Assembly: GCA_014058105.1 (NCBI GenBank)
Contig: JACGCM010001329.1
Coordinates: forward strand, 1,364,001-1,428,000
Origin: Kingdonia uniflora
Taxonomy: Eukaryota; Streptophyta; Magnoliopsida; Ranunculales; Circaeasteraceae
Direction: 5' to 3'
DNA length: 64,000 bases
The notes under the pieces were generated by a model, which was not told the origin of the DNA, did no database searches, and worked only from the letters and a program-made list of their open reading frames with translations. Both the position numbers and the translations under genes were made by a program. This document shows positions 1 through 10,001 of the stretch, one piece after another. Position 1 is the first letter of the stretch. Each line of letters starts with the position of its first letter.

Positions 1-450
1 AATATGTCATATGCAATTATGTAACAGCATTCATCACCGTCTATCAGATCTTGAAATTTTATCCCCCTTATGATATTGTCTATAAAGACAAGCATATAGA
101 CCCTGCAGTTATAACCATTTGGCTGTATTGGACATTTCCCAAAATGAGTTGTCCATTTAAAGTTTAGACCATAATTCTTTACCTCTGAACCAGTAGGTGG
201 ACTACTACAATCGACAAAATCTGTCCATATCAACATTTTGGGGAAGATCTTTGATAATTGATCTTCAATACGCTGGTGCTCAGGAGAAGATTTCTTCTTC
301 TTTAGTGCATTTACAATTTTTGTATCTACCAGTAAATTGTAGATGCATATTTTTCTTCCCTTAAAGGATATAACACAAAGGACCCAATGGTTGTCATTGA
401 GATTCCAGGGAATGAGTATTAATTCGCATTGACCACTTTTAAATCTTATC
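1..450 (-). pseudogene. Ulp1/C48 peptidase domain, C-terminal part
   Basis: Reading minus from about 450, the frame gives LIPWNLNDNHWVLCVISFKG, then KICIYNLL, and further down CPIQPNGYNCRVYML. The catalytic His is at 387-389 (DNHW), the oxyanion Gln at 123-125 and the nucleophile Cys at 105-107 (Q-x3-G-x-N-C). The position of the catalytic Asp, normally in a YDSL motif, reads Asn (AAT at 336-338, YNLL). A frameshift and a stop (TAA at about 495) separate this block from the preceding exon. The domain continues beyond the window start. Confidence 0.85.
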
Positions 451-484
451 GATAGAAGCAATTAGAAATTGTACGATCCCATTG

Positions 485-690
485 CATAGATGTAATTTAT
501 TTCCAAATTGATTTCTTCTTCAATTCTGCACCTCCTGGAAAGGACATAATACTAGTCCAGACATTGAAAGCCCTGCCAATATATTGACAAGAAAAGACAT
601 CTTCCAGCACAATTTTTTTATTTGCTTCACGGCCACGATGTTGTATATCAAAATATTGAATCAGGGCTTTAATATACACATCAATGACCT
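485..690 (-). pseudogene. Exon of the Ulp1-like gene (pre-protease segment)
   Basis: After a clean polypyrimidine/CAG acceptor the exon begins VIDVYIKALIQYFD and contains EDVFSCQYIGRAFNVW, the helical segment that precedes the catalytic core in plant ULP-type MULE proteins. It joins in phase to the upstream exon ending in LHPKEWLDNE (957-1030). It terminates at a TAA after KSIWK where related proteins keep an open frame. The intron of about 265 bp (691-956) is AT-rich with GT-AG ends. Confidence 0.75.
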
Positions 691-956
691 GAAAAAAAGA
701 AAGAAAATGACAAATAATATAACAAAAATGATAAAGTTCAGTAATACAAATGACAATAACGTCAAAACAAATGATAAAGTTTAAGGAAAATAACTTCTAT
801 TTAAAGAACTGCCAAAGTTCAATTAAAAAGGACAGACAATTTGAAAACTAGTGGTAGAGACTCCTGTACAAATGATAATTTTCTAAAAAAATGAAGTATA
901 TGACAGGGATAACCTAATAATTAACAGAGGAAAAGAAATAAATGATATAAATACCT

Positions 957-1300
957 CATTGTCCAACCATTCTTTGGGATGTAAGGTGTAGAGAGCGTTA
1001 AAACAAATAATTTCTTCACATATCCTCCTATAGGTACTCCTGTTGTCCTTCTTAGCTTCAGGAGATAATTTATCTTTCCTCAGTGATCAGACTTGGTCCA
1101 CCTAGTTTTCTCATTCTAGGAGATGGTTCTTTAAATAAAAGATTCCAATAACACTCCCGGAAGAAGCTCGTCAAGGTGAGCATGCAATATGGTTATTTGA
1201 CAAGGTATTTTGAAGGCTCTTTCATTATTATCTTCGTCAGTTAGTGTATGCCTCTTCTTTATGGTAATATCCACTTCTGACTCCATTAAAACAAGCTGAA
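957..1300 (-). pseudogene. Exon of the Ulp1-like gene (linker before protease)
   Basis: Minus-strand coding begins after an acceptor near 1300 (LMESEVDITIKKRHTLTDED) and ends with LHPKEWLDNE just before a GTATTT donor at 956. The frame changes inside the exon (stop after ESFI near 1131), so at least one indel is present. Lysine/acid composition matches the linker between the DUF1985 and protease halves in this family. Confidence 0.6.
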
Positions 1301-1499
1301 ACAGATATGTCGAAATAAGAAAATAAAATATAAATATGCATATTTCATGAGAATGAGTTTTTTCTGTCGAAATGGTCTGGTCAACAACCATTTCTTTTAT
1401 TACTTGCACAAGGTTTAGTTTTTTATGTGAATTTCCATCATTATCATCCTTGCCTTCAACCACCTCCTCTTTACTTTATTCCACCTCGTCTTTACTCTT

Positions 1500-2560
1500 T
1501 TTAGTCTATAAATAAACAAACTGCAAATGATAAGAGTGATATAAGATATGGGAAAATAAATAGAAGGAAATGAGAAGTTACCAGCAAACAAATGATAAGT
1601 TACCTGACTAGCTTCATCTTTAATTTTTGCAACCTTTATAGTCTGTTCCTTGATAGATATAAAAGTTGTTTGGTCTGTACTAGCCTGTAAATAAACATAC
1701 TACAAATGATAAGAGTGATACAAGATATGGTAAAATTAAAGAAGAAAATGAGAAGTGATCTGCAAATAAATCATAAGTTACCTGATAAGCTTCACCAACA
1801 ACTTCTTCCTAGTCGAAGAATACTATATCAGTTTTTGCTATCATAGTCTGTACACCAAATAGTAAAGAAGAAACAAATTAAGAATGGTATCGATAGGTGA
1901 TGTTAATATTATGGATAGCTCAATACAAATAAATATTAGTTAAATACCTCATTGGCTTCTTCCACTACATATTTTTTTCCATCATAATACACCACTACAG
2001 TTTCTTGTTATGAATCTTCCATCTTTAAAATAGGATATACATACATACTATGAATGGTAAATTAAATGAATATACGACAGGGTAGTAACAAATATGTTAG
2101 ATAGCTCAAAAAAAATGTTAGATAAATACCTCTCGAACTTCCTCTTCATCAGTAACTTGTGGTTGCTCTTTATCATCTTCAGCTTTCTCCTTGCCATCTT
2201 TCTCTCCCTTCTTCCACTTCACATACAACAAATGAAGTGAACAAAGACTTCAGAATAAATAAAAGTTCTAGAAAAGAGAATGACAAAGACAACCGAACAA
2301 ATGCAAAAAAAAACTGAACAAATGACAGACATCTGAACAAATGACAAAGGTCATAAAGTAAATGCCAATGTTTTGAAAGATAAATGTCAAATAAAATCAT
2401 ATAAATGATAAGAAGTAGCAAATGAATGATACCTCTAGAAGATTACCACCATTTTTAGACGATATCGCTTCTAAATTTACTTCCCACACAACTTCAACAT
2501 CATCATCTACCATGAAATCTTTTACCACCTCCAATCCCTCTCTAGGTGTAACTTACTGAA
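1500..2560 (-). pseudogene. Short acidic exons and near-identical introns of the Ulp1-like gene
   Basis: A chain of short minus-strand exons rich in Glu, Asp and Lys, each ending at a GT donor (GTAAC or GTATTTA), for example the block ending KDEASQ near 1606 and the block ending TDEEEVRE near 2131. Introns share the phrase CAAATGATAAGAGTGATA and related strings. Two consecutive exon-intron modules (about 1504-1618 and 1684-1800) are tandem duplicates, with a period of about 180 bp. Some exons contain stops (a Q-to-stop TAA near 2010). Exact borders are uncertain. Confidence 0.55.
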
Positions 2561-3213
2561 ACAAATTTTATACAGTTGATTGAATATTCTCAAGTTCTAG
2601 AAATTCCGCCCGTCTCTTCCTTGGCGTTCTATTAGCTTTCTTGGGGATTTGGGATTTCAACAAAATTAGTAGGACATGATCAAATTGTTCATCAGTGAGA
2701 GCTTCTTTCTTCGTTCCTTTAACTTTTTTCTTCAGAGGTACATCAGCTTCTTCTGCCTTCTTGTTCTTCTTGTTGGCATCCGTCTTCTTCTGCCTTTCTC
2801 CCTTACCTTTTTCTTCTCTTCAATCTTTTGATTTTTTTATTAGAGGTCTATTTGCCAGGTTTTCGGCTCTGCCTTCTTCCTTTTCCCATCTTCTTTCTCA
2901 TTACCTTCTTCTCGCTTGTATTTTGCGGTTTTCTTAGGAGTAGAGAACTGGTACTGCCCAAGGAGTGGAGCATCTCCAAGTGGTAGATTACTGTCTCTAC
3001 TATAGACATCAAAATTTGTTCTAACATTTTACCATGTTTATACAATATTTTACCATGGTCATCCAACTTCAACAACATTTTACCATGCTCCTCCAACTGG
3101 GAGCATACTCTAACCACTACAGTTCTGATCTCAGTGCCAGAAGAACTGCTACATATTGCAGGTGCACCGACTGCATGTGTACTGACTTCAGGTGGTTCGA
3201 TTACAGGCACAGC
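2560..3213 (-). pseudogene. Middle exon of the Ulp1-like gene, interrupted at its 5' side by the Tat element
   Basis: The minus frame reads PVIEPPEVSTHAVGAPAICS and then a heptad-like stretch QLEEHGKMLLKLDDHGKIL, followed by a very basic tail (RKPQNTSEKKVMRKKMGKGR). The upstream half of the same exon lies at 16190 onward (IEAPAIGV, minus). The join through the 5-bp target site keeps one frame (...AIG-V/A-VPVIEPP...), so the retrotransposon landed inside this coding exon. Confidence 0.75.
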
Positions 3214-3908
3214 TATAGGGGCCTAACTTCGTAAGGAGAGGAAGTTGGCTCTTACACCATGAATTTTATCTTCTATCAGAGGATTCAAGCATATAATCAA
3301 TAATACGACTAATTTACTGGCAATATACTTGCGTGGAGGCCTAGAATGGGACACTCCACGACCTCTAATGCGGATTTTTAAAAGTATTGATATAATTGTC
3401 GAGTAGTCGAAGTTTTGAGTACTGAGTGATTACAGGGTATTCGAAGGTAAAATTCAAAGTCTGTGGGGAGAGTTTTTTAAACCCCTCTTTGGTTCCCCCT
3501 CCCTCCTATTTATAGAACATAGGAAGGGCTGGGTCACCATAAGAGGTCAAATTACAAGTGTATCCTCCGGGGACAACTGACTTGTACCCGGAGTCAGTTC
3601 TGGCTCCGTTACTGTCGGGTCTGACACTGGGGACGTTGTTTCTGATGCTGTATCTTGTCAGTTATGGCACTGTAGCTGTTAAGCGGCGTGCTCTGCCATT
3701 CTGTCTAGTGAGCTGGCCGTCTGACATGTTTTCCTTTGATATCATGGTCGAAGTCTGTTCATAGTCGAGTGATCGTATAGTCTCAGAAGGCTTGATTACG
3801 GGTTTGTTAGGCTTCGAGGTATCAGGTAGGCTTTGATGTATCAGGTAGGCTTCGATGTAGCCTTTGAGTGCTCAACTAGAGCTAGAAGGCTTCGAGTAGG
3901 CTACTACA
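3214..3908 (-). repeat. 3' LTR of the Tat element
   Basis: Direct copy of 15496-16189 with many point differences, so the insertion is not recent. Begins TATAGGGG (the usual TG start mutated to TA) and ends CTACTACA. On the minus strand it contains a TATA box (TATAAATAG, around 3508-3516) in the expected U3/R position. Confidence 0.93.
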
Positions 3909-3922
3909 TTTGCCTCCTCTCA
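3909..3922 (-). other. Polypurine tract of the Tat element
   Basis: The minus strand reads TGAGAGGAGGCAAA directly against the 3' LTR, the expected plus-strand DNA primer position. This fixes the orientation of the element. Confidence 0.75.
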
Positions 3923-4085
3923 GCAAGGGTCTCAAAAATAGGCGTAGAGGTGTTTGTTAAGAAAAACTGTTGGTTGTTGGAAGTTGAACGGTTGACTGTT
4001 GCATATTAGATTTCTGAGGAAGGTAATAAAGGAGGGTAATTAAGAAGTTGTGGTGATTACAGAGTAATAAATGATGTTAATGAAG

Positions 4086-4094
4086 ATATAAATA
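4086..4094 (+). promoter_or_regulatory. TATA box of antisense unit A
   Basis: ATATAAATA lies about 70 bp upstream of the unit A start codon (4165) on the plus strand, opposite to gag-pol. The upstream stretch (phrases CTCAAAAATAGG and GTTGACTGTTG) is shared with unit B, so promoter and gene were duplicated together. Confidence 0.5.
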
Positions 4095-4164
4095 TGGCTT
4101 ATGAGGGGGTAACACTGTATATTCTTTGTCTTTACTTTCTTCCTCTGTATTACGTGAAAGCAAC

Positions 4165-4512
4165 ATGGACACCACTCCCAACACTTGTTACCTGAGAAGG
4201 ATGGGACATGCCAGAGACCGTCGAATAGGATGGAAAATGGCTAAACTAAAGTTGAAGTTTTTTAGCGACAATGAGCTCAACTGGGACATGTCGGACCTGG
4301 TAGAGCTAAATCTTGGGGAGCCGATCAACGGGAAATCCTATGCGTACTTGTGGGGGATGATGCAATGGAGGTTTATAACTGCCGAAGAACGTTACCTCTT
4401 CATGTTGAGTTTGGCCGAGCGTATTGTGCAAGATGAGGATCAGTTATTAGAGGATGAGCAAGGCTTGACGGGAAGAACTGATCCATCTGAAAATAGGTCA
4501 GGTTCTTCGTAA
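4165..4512 (+). CDS. Antisense unit A: 115-aa protein of unknown function carried by the Tat element
   Basis: Open frame from ATG 4165 (MDTTPNTCYLRRMGHARDR) to TAA 4512. The frame stays open 39 bp upstream but has no earlier ATG. It contains a basic N-terminus, a central LGEPINGKSYAYLWGMMQW block and an acidic C-terminal end (AERIVQDEDQLLEDEQG). I recognise no domain. It is a paralogue of the broken unit B 1 kb downstream: both share a PNTxY start, a GE-I-G-YAY-W core, RF, AE and DED residues in the same order. It lies between integrase and the 3' LTR, antisense to pol. It remains open although every gag-pol domain is broken; chance is possible for 115 codons. Confidence 0.55.
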   Translation: MDTTPNTCYLRRMGHARDRRIGWKMAKLKLKFFSDNELNWDMSDLVELNLGEPINGKSYAYLWGMMQWRFITAEERYLFMLSLAERIVQDEDQLLEDEQGLTGRTDPSENRSGSS

Positions 4513-5139
4513 GGTGGTGATGGGTTTTATTTTGTATGACTGTATTCGAGGTTTTTTGTTTTTTTATTGCTGAAGTCTGTGCATTTTTCTCTTCTGCCCT
4601 TCTCTCTTCTTTTGTATGATTGAAGTAATGAAATAAAAAGGTAATTTAATGGAATAATGTATTTTGCATCTGATTAGTATGGTAGACGAATAGACTGTTA
4701 GCGCGGTATCGAACATCCACCTTCAAATGAAGGGTAAATGGTAGAATCAGTAATCTGCGAGGGGAAAAGTACTTTGAATTGTCATGTAGTTATCGAAGAC
4801 ATTGGTTAATATTTGTCCTGGATTTAATAATTGACTCTAAATTCTTGAAGCTCGATGTATACATTGAAAAAGTTGTAGGAAAAGCATAGAGGGGTCGAGT
4901 GTTTGAGACTTGGGATGTGTCGACTGTAAAACCTCAAAAATAGGTATTGAGTGCGCATGCTGATAAAATAGTTGAGTCTGGGAAGTTGAAAAGGTTTGAC
5001 TGTTGAGATTCCGAGGGAAACTTTTGAAGATTGTGATAAATGCAAGTTCTGATTAAGGAGGGTTTAAATGCACTTGCCTTTAGGTATAAGTAGGTTGTTT
5101 TGAGAGAACTTCAGACATCTGCACTTTCTCTGAGTAAAC

Positions 5140-5476
5140 ATGTCTACATCTTCACCCCAAAGCAGCGGAGACACTCCTAACACCAGGTACCAGAAATGAG
5201 TGATGACAAGGGACCTTCGTATATGGGAGAAGACCTTTGAGCTGAAGCGGAGGTTTTTTTGATGATCGAGGCCTGGATTGGGTTATGCAAAAAAAAATTG
5301 TATTGGAGCCTGGGGAACGCATTTGTGGGATACCCTATGCATATTGGTGGAGGGTGCTACAAATGATGAGCTCGCTCCCCAGCAACCGATTCGCCTTCCT
5401 GGAGTATATAGCCGAGGAGGTGATGGACATGGAAGATGCTGAGGTTGGGTTCTGTATGAAGTATCCCATAAATTAA
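5140..5476 (+). pseudogene. Antisense unit B: decayed paralogue of unit A
   Basis: ATG at 5140 gives MSTSSPQSSGDTPNTRYQK and then a TGA. After further stops the frame shifts, and from about 5285 reads KKIVLEPGERICGIPYAYWW followed by RFAFLEYIAEEVMDMEDAE. This aligns with unit A (LNLGEPINGKSYAYLW ... AERIVQDED). A TATA-like GGTATAAGTA (around 5081-5090) sits at the same distance as in unit A. The role is unknown. Confidence 0.55.
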
Positions 5477-6162
5477 TAAGGGCTTCTTCAATGTGGTAAA
5501 AGTACTGGTGTAGGATGGTAGGTAGGAATGTTTGTAGTTTTTTCTATTGATGTTGATTATTTCTTCTGTGTTTCGGTATAAGGGAGTATGCCTGAATAAA
5601 ATTGAAAATCTATGAGGTAACTATCGAAGTGAGATACTGAATTGTCTGTGTGTAAGTAGGACAAACATAATACTCGATGGTAATTTAGGAGTAAAAATAG
5701 CTTGGTCGAGACATGAATGACTGACATATTTTGAAATCGAATATCAGGTTATCTGTAGACGAATGTTCAAGACATGATGTAGAAGATTATTTGTGGATGA
5801 GAAGAAGGTATTTTGAAGGTTGATTGGCTTTGAATTGTTAAAATTGGCAGTCCAAACAACTGGTATGTCAGAAACTTTATAGAGCCTAGGGCAGAGTGCC
5901 TTGCAGGCATCATGATGTTTCCTTGAATTACGGAAAAAGGTTGATTTGATGTAAGGATTTGATTTGAAAACTTCAAGCAGGGACCAGAAGTTTCGACTTG
6001 GTTTATGTATAAAATTTTCTAAATGTGAGCGTGGGACGCGCACGTGGGGGTAATGGAGAGTAAAGTCGACAAAACACATCTCAGCCAAAAAGTAGGGGTA
6101 GTGGGGTAGTGGTAATGATAGCGGTTTTGGAAATTAAGGCAGTTTTTTGTTATTTTGAGGAG

Positions 6163-6172
6163 TTATATATAG
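6163..6172 (+). promoter_or_regulatory. TATA box of the large antisense unit
   Basis: TTATATATAG on the plus strand upstream of the long antisense coding region (about 6600-8760). It is the third TATA-like site in the same orientation in this module, spaced roughly 1 kb from that of unit B. Confidence 0.4.
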
Positions 6173-6619
6173 TTGTAAGAGCAAAGTTACTGTTCACGGT
6201 TACCCAATCATAGAAAAAACCAGAGAGTTAGAGAAGGAGAACATATACCATTATTCCATAGAGCTTGGTCGTTACTGTGGGATCATTTAACTTGGTTAGA
6301 GGAAGGAAAAATACTACACTAAAATGGGTATGTCGTCTTACTTCTGTCTTGTTACATCGTCTTCTATTTTTGTATGTGGAGTACATATTAGGGTAGAGGC
6401 TGCTAGGGTTTATAGTTGTGATGATATGACCGAGGTCGGGGGGAAACCATGTATCTATGGGTCTAGCCATTTGGGCTTCTGAGGGTATTGACGGGGTGAT
6501 AGGGGTTAGAGTCAAACATTCGACTATGATAGTATGAGTTGGAGAGGGTAGGTGAAAATAAGTTATTAACACGTAATAGTCGAATATATCGATCTAATTG
6601 TGTGCCTCTTCTTCGGTAG

Positions 6620-8750
6620 GGTAAAATGCGTACCCATTGATTTTCGAGGCTGAGACTGATAGACGAAGAGATCAAAGAAAATGAACCAAGTGTGCCTGGT
6701 CTTTCTCCCGTAGATGAGGGCACCGACTTGGAGGAGTTTGAAATAACAATGGATGCCTCATTAACAGTGGTGGTACCTGAAATGGGCGTTTCGAGTAGTA
6801 AACGTCGTAGGACTTGAGTGACCGAGAAGAGGGATGGGGAGGAGATGAAAGGAGGAGGGAGAAGGGGACATGAAGGTAATGTCAAGCCTTCGGAGAATAA
6901 AAGGGAATAGGGGGAAGAAAGTGGTGATAGTAAGAGTTTGACTGATTTGGGGGAAGCTGCGGGGTTGGTCTCAGCTAAAGAAAAGCTGAGATTGGATTGA
7001 TTTGCGGCTAAGTTGGAGTTGTCGATGGTAGGGGTGGTATTGTATGCATTAGGATCTGGATATACCTTCAAGTCTCAACCTCGAGAGGATTTCATGGCAT
7101 TTAGGGGCCAGATTTGGTTAGGAATGCAACTACCCCTTTGAAGGCTAGTGAAGGAGGTGCTAAACTTCTGGGAGGTTGCCCCAAGCGAGATGAATGAGAA
7201 TTTCTATGAAATGATGAGGGTGGTCAAGGGTATGAATGTAGAGCTGGGAAGTGATGGGAGGGGATTGATTGAGTGGTACGATATTGCATCGTTCTATTCA
7301 AGAAAAGCTAACCAAAAGGTGGATACATATCACATCCAATGTCACACAGATATTCCCTGGTTGTTTGATTTATGCTCGATGGGTCGAGGGTGGGATAAAA
7401 ACTTGATACTGGTATGGGGTAATTATGAGAATACCGAAGGGGATGACCCTTATAAGTTGTAGCATAGGATCTATAATCCAAGTAAGTTGATGTTTAATGA
7501 TTTTTTGATGTACTGATCGAATAGACTGATTTATATGCCACTTGTTTATTGTACAACACCTAGTAACCGAGCTTTGACGAATCTGTGGAATTATATTAAT
7601 GGGTTGATCAACGCGGACAAGGAGTGGGTAAACTATATTTTCAGGAAGCTAGGTATCAAAAGGAAGAGGCATAAGAAGATAGATTCTTTGCTTTGAAACA
7701 TTCTTGTTACGCTGAAGCCATCAAAGAAGAGGGAGGGGGAAGGTTCATCGAGAGGAGTCGAAGGAATGGAGAAAGTGAAGTTGGCGAGGAAGGTAAATTA
7801 TGTTCCCAAGGGGCAGCATGTGCCGAAACAGGCAGGAGCAGTGCACGAGGTAGCTCATGGCGTATCAAAGCAGGCGTCGACGCAGTCTAAGGTCTTTCCT
7901 GAATCTCTGAAGGTACAACAGCCGAAGGGAACTCAGCATAAGAGGCGTAGGGTACTGGGGGAGGATGATGCCGAAGACGTGGACGAAGAACTAATAAAGG
8001 CCAGACTAGAGGAGCAGGCTCGATCCACCGCTGCTTCGATGGTGACACTCTGTGCCAATGACCCAGAGGCGGCTGGGAGGCGGATGAATAAGACTATGTA
8101 TCAGGTAACTATTTTTTGAAATTCTAAAATTTTTCTTAAGTGCACCATGCTTCGAGAAATACTGATGGCTTAAATATTCTAATAGACAAATGCTTGGTCG
8201 CAGGCTTTCATTATGGCCTAAAGGTATTAAGACGGCAGTTGAAGCAGGCGGTTGACAATCTGGAGCTTGCTCAAGTGACCGAAGCATCGCTGGTTTCTGA
8301 GATTAATGTTTTAAAGCGAGAGCAGGGGACTATCCGAGATAAATACAAGAGGTGACTCGAAGCTCAGCGTTACAATCATACACAACTGCTAGGGTCAAAG
8401 CTGGCTGAGAAGGATAGGGTTATTGCAGAACAGAGGGAGACATTCCAAGGGAAGTTTGATGATGAATGTGAAGTTACTGTAAGGCTGAAGATGTTCATAA
8501 CAGATTTGGGGTATGATCCTGAAACTTTGAAATGCTTTCCCACAACCAATTATCCTATTATTAAAGATACTGTTCAGACGGAGGGGGTAGAAGTAGATTT
8601 TGCTGGTATAGGTGTGGGAGGTGGCATAGAGACTCTTGCATTCGAAAAAGCTGCTGCTGGGCTGTGACTGCTGGGTCGAACACTTTTGTTGAGGGTACTG
8701 GAGGTGTTGGTATTGAAGAACCGGACATGGGAGATGATGTGGCTACTCTG
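6620..8750 (+). pseudogene. Large antisense ORF (aORF) of the Tat element, spliced, decayed
   Basis: The plus-strand frame begins near 6620, with an acidic stretch (DEGTDLEEFEITMDASLTVV) and a basic KRRR motif. It continues through 7148-7462 (LNFWEVAPSEMNENFYEMM ... DIPWLFDLCSMGRGWDK). A lysine-rich segment at 7693-8104 ends MNKTMYQ and is followed by a GTAACT donor; a TTCTAATAG acceptor at about 8165 opens the next exon. The second exon (8166-8750) is a predicted coiled coil (LKVLRRQLKQAVDNLELAQ, then repeated E/L heptads). Several stops are present. I cannot name the protein. An extra ORF antisense to pol in this position is known for Tat-lineage elements. Confidence 0.55.
8106..8165 (+). 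other. Probable intron in the antisense ORF
   Basis: GTAACTATTTTTTG at the left edge and TTCTAATAG at the right edge give a GT-AG intron of about 60 bp. It is T-rich and separates the lysine-rich exon from the coiled-coil exon. No open frame crosses it. Confidence 0.45.
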
Positions 8751-9039
8751 CTATGAGGTATTGTGCTGGGGTGCCAACATGTTTTTTATGATCTTTCTGT
8801 TGTGTTGTAATATTTGGAGTGATGGTATTTGAACAATGGTTAACTTACTTTGCACTTGAGCTATGAACTTGTGATTGTTTTAAATTTCTGGTGTATGATG
8901 AACTTGGTTTGAATTGATTTATTGATTTGTATTGAACTTGATTATCTGGTATATGTATGTAGTAGAGTTGTTGATATTCTTGTATACTTGTATCTACATA
9001 TGCTGTAAGTGTTGAATGCTTGTAGAATTATCGAACCTT

Positions 9040-9710
9040 GAAGAGCTTTGAGATGGTTTCTTGAGTATCAGTCGAGAGATGGTCGTGATACTTAGGTAAG
9101 ACCAAGAAACTTACTGGACTTCGAAGGCCTGAGCCTGATCGAAGTAGAACGTGGTCACCCCCAATACATTCTCGAGGGTCCGGTCTCTCGACCATTCATG
9201 CCCCTTGAGTTTGCTCGAATTTTGGAGACTTGAAAAATTTCAAGGTCGTCCCCCAAGTATCAGTCGAATCAAAGGGTTGACATGATACATAGGCTAAACC
9301 AAGAAATTTACTAGAGTTCAAAGGCCTGAGCCTGATTGAAGTAGAATGTGGTCTCCCCCAATACATTCTCGAGGGTCTGGTCTCTCAACCATTCATGCGC
9401 CTTGAGTTTGCTCGAATTTTGGAGACTTGAAAAATTTCAAGGTCGCCCCCAAGTATCAGTCGGGTCGAAGGGTTGACATGATACTTAGGCTAAACTAAGA
9501 AATTCACTGGACTTTGAAGACTTGAGCCTAATCAAAGTAGAACATGGTCGCCTCCAATGCATTCTCGAGGGTCTAGCCTCTCGACCATTCATGCCCCTCG
9601 AGTTTGCTCGAATTTTGGAGACTTGAAAATTTTTGAGGTCGCCCCCAAGTATCAGTCGGGTCGAAGGGTTGAAATGATACTTAGGCTAAAATCAGAAATT
9701 CATAGGGAAA
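9040..9710 (+). repeat. Tandem repeat of about 197 bp, ~3.3 copies, inside the Tat element
   Basis: Anchor GAAGGCCTGAGCCTGAT occurs at 9122 and again at 9319, and as GAAGACTTGAGCCTAAT at 9516. Each copy contains CATTCTCGAGGGTC, CTCGACCATTCATGC and GGTTGACATGATAC. The last copy is partial (to GAAATGATACTTAGGC). It lies just 3' of integrase, where Tat/Ogre elements commonly hold tandem repeats that can seed satellites. Confidence 0.85.
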
Positions 9711-10001
9711 CAGGAGACGAATTTCAGAGGAAAAATATGTTCATTGTTTATACTGTATTTACATCACTGGAACAAGGTGAAGGCCATGGCCTGTTGTATG
9801 ATACTAACTGCATTGCATTCCATGGATTTGGTAGAGGCTCTCCGTCTTATGTCATCAGGTAATATGATCCCTTGTCGGTTTTATCGTACACGACATAAGG
9901 TCCTTCCCAGGATTCGGCTAGCTTGCCGGCATTTTGAGGCTTTGAAGACTGTGTGATACGTCAAAGTACAAGATCTTCAATATTGAAACTTTGTGATCGA
10001 A

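Noticed and set aside
6463..7071. 202-aa minus-strand Ser/Pro-rich frame in the Tat 3' region
   Set aside because: Antisense shadow of the plus-strand aORF exon (acidic, KRRR-containing), which continues in phase with the downstream antisense exons; kept as an alternative only.
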